A stretch of DNA of 9,948 nucleotides from assembly GCF_002505485.1 (NCBI RefSeq), contig NZ_DAVG01000051.1:1-9948 (forward strand), written 5' to 3'. Made by a program: the position numbers and the translations under genes. This stretch comes from Methanosarcina sp. UBA5. GTDB taxonomy: Archaea > Halobacteriota > Methanosarcinia > Methanosarcinales > Methanosarcinaceae. Shown here piece after piece: positions 6,583-9,948 of the stretch (positions are counted from its first letter, which is position 1; every line of letters begins with the position of its first letter). The notes below the pieces were generated by a model. That model was not told where the DNA came from, did not search any database, and saw nothing but the letters and a program-made list of their open reading frames with translations.

Positions 6583-6591
6583 TGAACTTAT

Positions 6592-6803
6592 ATAAAAGGT
6601 CCACGCCAGGCTGAAGAATCTATAACCGGCGGGGAATAGGTTATCCTGCAAGTAGAGATGACCTTGTAAAGTTTGCCGAAGGTGAGCAGGCAAGCAATAA
6701 TGTTCTGGATCTTCTGAGTGGATACCTGAAATAGAGCATAACAGCCTTGAGAGGTTAACAGCCTTGAGAGGTTACCAGAAAAATCGAATGTCTGGAAAGC
6801 GAA
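6592..6803 (+). pseudogene. Decayed DUF2795 gene beside an intact paralogue
   Basis: Fragments in different frames line up in order with the DUF2795 domain: KGPRQAEESITGG (6595-6633), then GYPASRDDLVKFAEGEQASN continuing to NVLDLLSG (6639-6722), then PEIEHNSLE (6725-6751), then EVTRKIECLESE (6768-6803). The second piece parallels DYPVKKKQLIEHAKKHNAS of the intact gene downstream. Inferred lesions are ATA in place of the start codon after a strong GGGAGG, one missing A in GGGGAATA (reading GEIGYP if restored), one missing A in GGATACC (reading GIPE if restored), and a 17-bp tandem duplication (6740-6773) with a further one-base change. Exact boundaries are approximate. The decayed copy resembles the usual family sequence at least as well as the intact copy does. 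Confidence 0.6.
6740..6773. repeat. Perfect 17-bp tandem duplication inside the DUF2795 pseudogene
   Basis: aacagccttgagaggtt occurs at 6740-6756 and again at 6757-6773 with no mismatch. Seventeen is not a multiple of three, so the duplication by itself breaks the reading frame. Confidence 0.9.
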
Positions 6804-6935
6804 CCATCAAACCACCAAACCCAAAAGAGTACTGATTCACTAAGCAGGTGTTTTAGAACAGTATCTCTAGGTCCAGGTGGTACCGAAATAATGGCTTACC
6901 CTATGCAAGAGGTAAGTTATTGAACATTGTATAGT

Positions 6936-6985
6936 CGATATAACCGAGAATGACCGAAAATTCAAAAATAATAAAAAGTGGGGGG
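6936..6985 (+). promoter_or_regulatory. Promoter and ribosome-binding site of the intact DUF2795 gene
   Basis: cgatataacc (6936-6945) is a TATA-like element placed about 20 bases before the expected transcript start. A run of six G (6980-6985) ends 5 bases before the ATG at 6991. Just upstream, CTTACC (6895-6900) and GGTAAG (6911-6916) form a 6-bp inverted repeat that could be an operator or the leftover of the preceding gene's terminator. Confidence 0.4.
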
Positions 6986-6990
6986 AATTT

Positions 6991-7179
6991 ATGCAAACAA
7001 GTCCAATTGAAGTTCAGAAGGCTTTAAAGGATATAGATTATCCCGTAAAGAAGAAGCAGCTTATTGAGCACGCTAAGAAGCACAATGCTAGCGATAAGGT
7101 AATTGAGGTTCTGGAAGACCTTCCTGACAAGGAGTATACCAATGCTGCAGCTGTCAGCAAAGAATTTCAAGGAAAATAA
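6991..7179 (+). CDS. DUF2795 family small protein
   Basis: The 62-aa product matches the DUF2795 pattern: an N-terminal PIEVQKALKDIDYPVKKKQL segment (residues 5-24), a central helix with HAKKHNAS (28-35), and the typical ending VLEDLPDKEYTNAAAVSKEF (40-59). The family is found in bacteria and archaea, is usually 60-90 aa long, and has no established function. It is predicted to be an all-helical soluble domain. There are no cysteines and no membrane segment. It has its own promoter signals upstream and two hairpins downstream, so it is probably expressed alone. A decayed relative lies immediately upstream. Confidence 0.85.
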   Translation: MQTSPIEVQKALKDIDYPVKKKQLIEHAKKHNASDKVIEVLEDLPDKEYTNAAAVSKEFQGK

Positions 7180-7199
7180 TTCTACTTTAGATTCAGTAA

Positions 7200-7227
7200 G
7201 GTATTAAATGGGAGGTATTAAATGGGG
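7200..7227. repeat. 14-bp tandem duplication downstream of DUF2795
   Basis: ggtattaaatggga (7200-7213) is followed directly by ggtattaaatgggg (7214-7227), matching at 13 of 14 positions. The second copy supplies the 5' arm of the adjacent terminator hairpin. Confidence 0.85.
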
Positions 7228-7295
7228 AGCGAGTAAAAAAGGCTCCCTCTTTATCCAAATAAAAAAGGAGGCTAATAAACCCCCTTTCTTTCTTT
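7225..7295 (+). terminator. Two successive hairpins with T/C tails after DUF2795
   Basis: GGGAGC (7225-7230) pairs with GCTCCC (7242-7247) and is followed by tcttt. Then aaaggagg (7264-7271) pairs imperfectly with ccccctttc (7280-7288; one mismatch) and is followed by a T-rich tail. The two structures in tandem form a convincing termination region for the short DUF2795 transcript. Confidence 0.6.
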
Positions 7296-7828
7296 GGAAT
7301 GTGACATCTGATCAAGATTTCTGGGCTATTTCTCTGGCAACTTCAATATTAAAAATTTAACAAATATCAAAAGTACTTTAAATATGCTTTGAATGCGCTT
7401 TATGTGCTTTAAATATACTGTAAATACACTATAAAAATATAATAAAATAGTTATGTACTATTTTGTGAGAAGCAGACTAATTCAAAGTGAAAATGATATT
7501 ACAAAATTTTTGTCTGAACTCCTAATATTACTTCTGGAAACCCAAATATTAGCGGGGTCTAATGCGATAAATCTTGTAATAATTTGAGTAAAATCTCATT
7601 GCTCATTGGAATAAATTAAGAAACATTCGGCTCAAAAGCCAAGAAATTGTTAAAGTTTAATAAAGCTTAATGCAGTAAAAATAAATACCATTATACCAGA
7701 TATTAATAATTCAATTAGTTCATCGAGATCCCCAGACAATAACATGTTCATAAATGAGGCTCTTTTTGAATTATTTGATAATTCTCTTTGTGTTAACTTT
7801 AACGAGAAGTCAAATAGGGGAAATCATA
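7296..7828. other. AT-rich intergenic region with a quasi-periodic tract
   Basis: No recognisable gene is present in about 530 bases. At 7368-7440 short units resembling ctttaaatatg recur about every 10-12 bases (tactttaaatatgc, tttgaatgcgc, tttatgtgc, tttaaatata, ctgtaaataca), which could give intrinsic curvature. A 44-codon ATG frame (7453-7587) has no ribosome-binding site and no recognisable family. On the - strand a 14-codon stretch ending near 7310 reads like a protein C-terminus (IEVAREIAQKS) but is too short to call. A TATA-like ttatttgata (7772-7781) and GGGG (7817-7820) serve the next gene. Confidence 0.45.
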
Positions 7829-8023
7829 ATGGAAAGAAAAGGTTCCCAGAGTAGGGATCGGGGTTCCAGCAGAGAACGCGGCTATGGTAAAGGGCCACAG
7901 ACGATGTACAAAGCAAAGTGTTCAGACTGTGGTGAAGAAACAGAAGTGCCTTTTAAACCGGATCCTGAAAGGCCGGTCTACTGCAGGGAGTGTTACGCAA
8001 AGCGTAAACCTAAAAGGTATTAA
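7829..8023 (+). CDS. Small CxxC-x17-CxxC zinc-binding protein with Arg/Ser/Gly-rich N-terminus
   Basis: The 64-aa protein contains CSDC (residues 31-34), exactly 17 residues, then CREC (52-55), with VPFKPDPERPVYC between them. This is the CxxC-x17-CxxC domain recurrent in Methanosarcina and other microbes. The four cysteines should bind one zinc ion. Residues 1-25 (ERKGSQSRDRGSSRERGYG and flanks) are disordered and rich in Arg, Ser and Gly, as in RNA-binding tails, and the C-terminus is basic (KRKPKRY). Nucleic-acid binding is therefore plausible but unproven. An in-frame ATG at 7754 would add a hydrophobic 25-residue extension without a ribosome-binding site. The ATG at 7829 has GGGG 8 bases upstream and gives the usual domain architecture. 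Confidence 0.85.
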   Translation: MERKGSQSRDRGSSRERGYGKGPQTMYKAKCSDCGEETEVPFKPDPERPVYCRECYAKRKPKRY

Positions 8024-8079
8024 TAAATTTGGGATCAATCCCTGTTGTTTCATTCTAATTAATAATCTTTAATTGATTC

Positions 8080-8175
8080 GCTGAGGTTACTATTCTTACC
8101 TCAAGCTTCCTTTTTCTTTTCTGGTTTGTCTTTTTGTCTTTTTCTTCAATTTTCTTCTTTCTGTTAATTTTCTTT
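8080..8175 (+). terminator. Bulged hairpin followed by a long T-rich tract
   Basis: GCTGAGGT (8080-8087) pairs with ACCTCAAGC (8098-8106; one bulged A) around a 10-base loop, and 8107-8175 is almost entirely T and C. This should end transcription of the zinc-protein gene. The opposite-strand cluster converges on this region, so part of 8176-8254 (AT-rich, no gene seen) probably ends that transcript. Confidence 0.6.
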
Positions 8176-8254
8176 ACGTCGCCCTGAAAATACGATAATC
8201 TATAATTTAAAAATGAATGAAATCTAAAATGAAGCAGCTTTAAATTTAAGAATA

Positions 8255-8608
8255 TTATTCCGGTTCCTGTGTTTCGAGTTCTCTTTCTAACTGCGTTATA
8301 TCCAGTGACACCCGAAAGAGAGCATCCCTTCCTACATCCCTTACATCAATTTCTACTGGTTGAGTTAACGTAGCTTTGACGGCTCTCCAGTTTTCCCTGA
8401 ATATGTCAACAATTTCCCATGGGCCAGCAGAGCTATCTTTGATCTTATCGCGGGAAAGTTGCAGAAGCAGATGTTTTTTTTCCGCTGGGGTGAGATTTTC
8501 GATTCCTTTAACCTCTGGCTCGCTTACAGCCGTTTTACCCATTTTGAATCGAGCTACTATTGGCTCTTCGGGCTCATCTTTTATTTCACTTGTTGCTTTT
8601 CTTCCCAT
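8255..8608 (-). CDS. Unrecognised 117-aa protein, last gene of the TIR cluster
   Basis: The product is soluble and charged, with no signal peptide, membrane span or cysteine. It begins MGRKATSEIKDEPEEP, an acidic flexible region. A helical segment around LTPAEKKHLLLQLSRDKIKD (about residues 39-58) follows, then a more folded-looking C-terminal half containing PWEIVDIFRENWRAVK and FRVSLDITQLERELE. I do not recognise a family. The frame is open from a TTG at 8650. The ATG at 8608 is preferred because GGGG lies 8 bases before it, and this leaves a 45-base gap from the TIR gene's stop. Same strand and close spacing suggest co-transcription with the TIR gene, so it could be an adaptor or regulator of it. 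That role is inference. Confidence 0.75.
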   Translation of the reverse strand: MGRKATSEIKDEPEEPIVARFKMGKTAVSEPEVKGIENLTPAEKKHLLLQLSRDKIKDSSAGPWEIVDIFRENWRAVKATLTQPVEIDVRDVGRDALFRVSLDITQLERELETQEPE

Positions 8609-8653
8609 CAATTCAACCCCTTCTCTATTTTCAATCCGGTTGCTGATCAATAA

Positions 8654-9214
8654 TCAGAGCAAAGGTCTGAAGGTTCTTGGGTCCAGATGAATGTTTTTCT
8701 GGCAATAATTGCATCTTGTCTCAAGGTGCTTCCCTGCGAGAAGAGCTCTCTCTACCTCTTCCTGAGGTGAGATGTACTGTGTCATCTCCTCTGCGCAATA
8801 GGGACACTTTATCTTCAGCCAGTCAAGCCTGGTCAGTTCCCTTAGGTTCTGTATTAATTTTCCCAGAGCATCCTCATAAGTCTCAGGAGAAAAGACAATT
8901 GGCTGAAGATGGTGTATCAGGACAGGTAATTCGACTCCTGCTTCCACCAGCGGAATTACAAGCTGTTCAATTCCGACTGCAAGGCCAATCTCCTGATTTA
9001 CTTCCGGAGATCCTGCACCTTTCTGTGTGAGAATCGGGATAAAACAGTCTGACTGGCGAATACCAAAACGTATCCTTTCGCCCAGTGAAAGAATACGAGC
9101 TTTCCTGTACAGGGATGAAAAGCTTTCCAACTCCACGACCCAGAGAGCTCTGGCAAGTTCCTGAGCAAGTGGTTCGTCCTGCTCGCAGTGAGATATATAA
9201 ATTTTTGAAATCAT
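8654..9214 (-). CDS. TIR-domain protein with C-terminal zinc ribbon
   Basis: The 186-aa protein opens with KIYISHCEQDEPLAQELARA (residues 4-23), the first strand and helix of a TIR domain. It continues to SDCFIPILTQKGAGSPEVNQ (55-74) then EIGLAVG, where E75 is in the position of the catalytic glutamate of NAD-cleaving TIR domains, and ends the fold near 125. A linker leads to CPYC (C137, C140) and CNYC (C168, C171), a four-cysteine zinc ribbon. Prokaryotic TIR proteins commonly degrade NAD or make cyclic-ADP-ribose-type signals in phage defence, with a second module sensing the trigger. Here the zinc ribbon or a neighbour could do this. There is no membrane span. The ATG at 9214 has only a weak upstream purine motif and lies 21 bases after the preceding gene's stop. 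NADase activity is inferred, not shown. Confidence 0.85.
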   Translation of the reverse strand: MISKIYISHCEQDEPLAQELARALWVVELESFSSLYRKARILSLGERIRFGIRQSDCFIPILTQKGAGSPEVNQEIGLAVGIEQLVIPLVEAGVELPVLIHHLQPIVFSPETYEDALGKLIQNLRELTRLDWLKIKCPYCAEEMTQYISPQEEVERALLAGKHLETRCNYCQKNIHLDPRTFRPLL

Positions 9215-9235
9215 AGCTGCCGTACTTTAATGGAA

Positions 9236-9430
9236 TTACTCTACTTTCTTTGGTTTCTTATCGTGCTCATTTTCCGGCTCCGGATGAGGTATCGGCTCAG
9301 GTGGAGGAACAGGTTCAGGCTCAGGTTCAGGTATCGGTTCAGGCTGAAAAGATGGTTCTTTGTCTTCTTCTGGCAAAATAAATCCCCCTTGTTCAAATAT
9401 AATTTTTAAATTATCAGGACGTTCTATCAT
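9236..9430 (-). CDS. Pro/Glu-rich 64-aa protein, first gene of the TIR cluster
   Basis: Residues 1-20 (MIERPDNLKIIFEQGGFILP) look like a short conserved element. Residues 25-53 are alternating Pro-Glu-Pro dipeptides (PEPIPEPEPEPVPPPEP), and the end is basic (KKPKKVE). Such PE tracts form extended rods or spacers. There is no membrane segment. No clear ribosome-binding site precedes the ATG at 9430. The call rests on the biased but consistent coding composition and on its position 21 bases upstream of the TIR gene on the same strand. The low-complexity part makes homology uninformative. A linker or tether partner for the TIR protein is possible. Confidence 0.6.
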   Translation of the reverse strand: MIERPDNLKIIFEQGGFILPEEDKEPSFQPEPIPEPEPEPVPPPEPIPHPEPENEHDKKPKKVE

Positions 9431-9524
9431 GAGAAAGTTTTCAAAAATCTATCTATCTGTAAAGTAAGGTTAGTTTTGTCGATTATAGAAGTATAGGAAT
9501 CTGTTTTTCTAAATTAAAATCAGA

Positions 9525-9547
9525 TATTATAAATTTTGATTTATATC
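9525..9547. promoter_or_regulatory. Back-to-back TATA boxes between the TIR cluster and a small divergent ORF
   Basis: On the - strand 9534-9525 reads TTTATAATAT, a TATA box that would start the TIR-cluster transcript near 9500 with a leader of about 70 bases. On the + strand atttatatc (9539-9547) would start a transcript near 9570, about 30 bases before the ATG at 9600. The two elements are within 25 bases of each other, so the divergent units could share regulation. Confidence 0.45.
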
Positions 9548-9599
9548 TCTAGTCTACTAATTTTCGATAATTGAAAATCAACTGAAATGGAGTAGCATG

Positions 9600-9713
9600 A
9601 TGAAAATAAAAATAGAAAATAAGCCTATAGGCTTGCCTTCTTCCCTGAAGGCACATTACTATATTAAAGTCAATTGCAACGGCGACAGCGGGAACTATAT
9701 CCTGGAGTGCTAA
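9600..9713 (+). CDS. Putative 37-aa small protein, divergent from the TIR cluster
   Basis: From the ATG at 9600 the frame encodes 37 residues, beginning MKIKIENKPIGLPSSLKAHY and ending with two cysteines near the C-terminus (VNCNGDSGNYILEC). GGAG (9589-9592) lies 7 bases before this ATG; an adjacent ATG at 9597 is also in frame. Amino-acid composition is protein-like, not AT-biased, and a TATA box is correctly placed upstream. It could be a genuine small gene or a fragment of a larger beta-rich protein. After the TAA the same frame stays open for about 40 codons, but with low-complexity sequence. I do not recognise a family. Confidence 0.45.
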   Translation: MKIKIENKPIGLPSSLKAHYYIKVNCNGDSGNYILEC

Positions 9714-9859
9714 AATGTGTTTTTATCTATGAAGGTAGGGTTGAACAGAAAGTTTGACCGAGAATTCCTATTAGAGATTTTATCTTTAATGAATAATTTT
9801 CATTATTTGTTTTTCCTTTTTGGCTGTCGGGGATAAAATTAAAGAATATCATTAAATAA

Positions 9860-9870
9860 TTTATATAAAA
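9860..9870 (+). promoter_or_regulatory. Strong archaeal TATA box
   Basis: TTTATATAAAA is a near-ideal archaeal TATA element, about 45 bases before the ATG at 9908. It predicts a transcript start near 9890. The stretch from 9714 to 9859 holds no convincing gene; it is AT-rich. Confidence 0.6.
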
Positions 9871-9907
9871 ACAAACAATTATACAATATAGCGGGTTATT
9901 TTACATA

Positions 9908-9948
9908 ATGTCTCTGGCTGATGGTGTAAAACTATCTTTAGTAGCTGC
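9908..9948 (+). CDS. 5' end of a gene cut by the window edge
   Basis: The ATG at 9908 opens 13 full codons (MSLADGVKLSLVA) to the end of the window with no stop. The consensus TATA box at 9860-9870 predicts a transcript with a leader of roughly 18 bases. There is no obvious Shine-Dalgarno sequence. The product cannot be named from so few residues. An in-frame start further on cannot be excluded. Confidence 0.4.
   Translation, partial: MSLADGVKLSLVA

Larger units (their letters stand above)
5811..6591. other. Long low-coding intergenic region
   Basis: About 780 bases contain no intact recognisable gene. A - strand frame of 66 codons with a TTG start (5982-5782) is open but runs through the hairpin and through the 3' end of the 26-codon gene. 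It matches no family I recognise and could be a dispersed repeat or chance. A membrane-protein-like remnant lies at 6030-6149 on the - strand. Another - strand open stretch at about 6376-6510 has no start codon or family resemblance. The rest is AT-rich with scattered stops. Confidence 0.5.

Noticed and set aside
7453..7587. 44-codon ATG ORF in the AT-rich region
   Set aside because: It has no ribosome-binding site, a badly placed TATA-like sequence and no family resemblance; kept only as a remark.
8376..9030. + strand ORFs opposite the TIR cluster (8376-8690, 8459-8653, 8677-9030)
   Set aside because: They are antisense shadows of the - strand genes, which have clear domain content or consistent coding character.
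1..9948. tRNA genes, CRISPR arrays and complete insertion sequences
   Set aside because: No cloverleaf with a TTCGA-type T-loop, no regularly spaced identical repeats with unique spacers, and no transposase frame or terminal inverted repeats were found by reading both strands.

Overview
The window looks like a stretch of a methanogenic archaeon's chromosome, most likely Methanosarcina or a close relative. This rests on the gene content (an F420-dependent oxidoreductase of the glucose-6-phosphate dehydrogenase type, a free-standing AlaX editing enzyme, a CxxC-x17-CxxC zinc protein, DUF2795), on archaeal TATA boxes with long T-rich terminators, and on long AT-rich intergenic regions. No rRNA, tRNA, CRISPR array, complete insertion sequence or replication origin was recognised. 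The species assignment is inference.

Layout. From 1 to about 5650 all genes are on the + strand, each apparently with its own promoter: a 435-aa coiled-coil protein (283-1590), an AlaX-type alanyl-tRNA editing protein (1875-2606), a luciferase-like F420-dependent oxidoreductase with a TTG start (2895-3893), a VOC/glyoxalase-fold protein (4116-4517), and a dolichol-kinase/cytidylyltransferase-like membrane protein broken by one extra A in a run of seven (4973-5648). From about 5650 to 7830 coding density falls. This part holds a probable 26-aa membrane microprotein (5730-5810), an apparent 3' remnant of a membrane protein on the - strand (6030-6149), a decayed DUF2795 gene (about 6592-6803), an intact 62-aa DUF2795 gene (6991-7179) followed by two hairpins, and a 64-aa zinc-finger protein with an Arg/Ser/Gly-rich N-terminus (7829-8023).

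The right-hand part holds a - strand cluster read from 9430 to 8255: a Pro/Glu-rich 64-aa protein, a TIR-domain protein with a C-terminal four-cysteine zinc ribbon, and an unrecognised 117-aa protein. Close spacing and one strand suggest an operon. It is the best candidate here for an uncharacterised system, possibly a TIR-based NAD-consuming or signalling module. A 37-aa + strand ORF (9600-9713) diverges from it, with back-to-back TATA boxes between them. A strong TATA box at 9860-9870 precedes what looks like the start of another gene, cut off by the window end.

The genes do not form a single pathway. The left half is unrelated housekeeping and redox genes. The middle is a decaying accessory region marked by several short direct duplications (14, 16, 17 and 20 bp units). 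The right half carries small zinc proteins and the TIR cluster.
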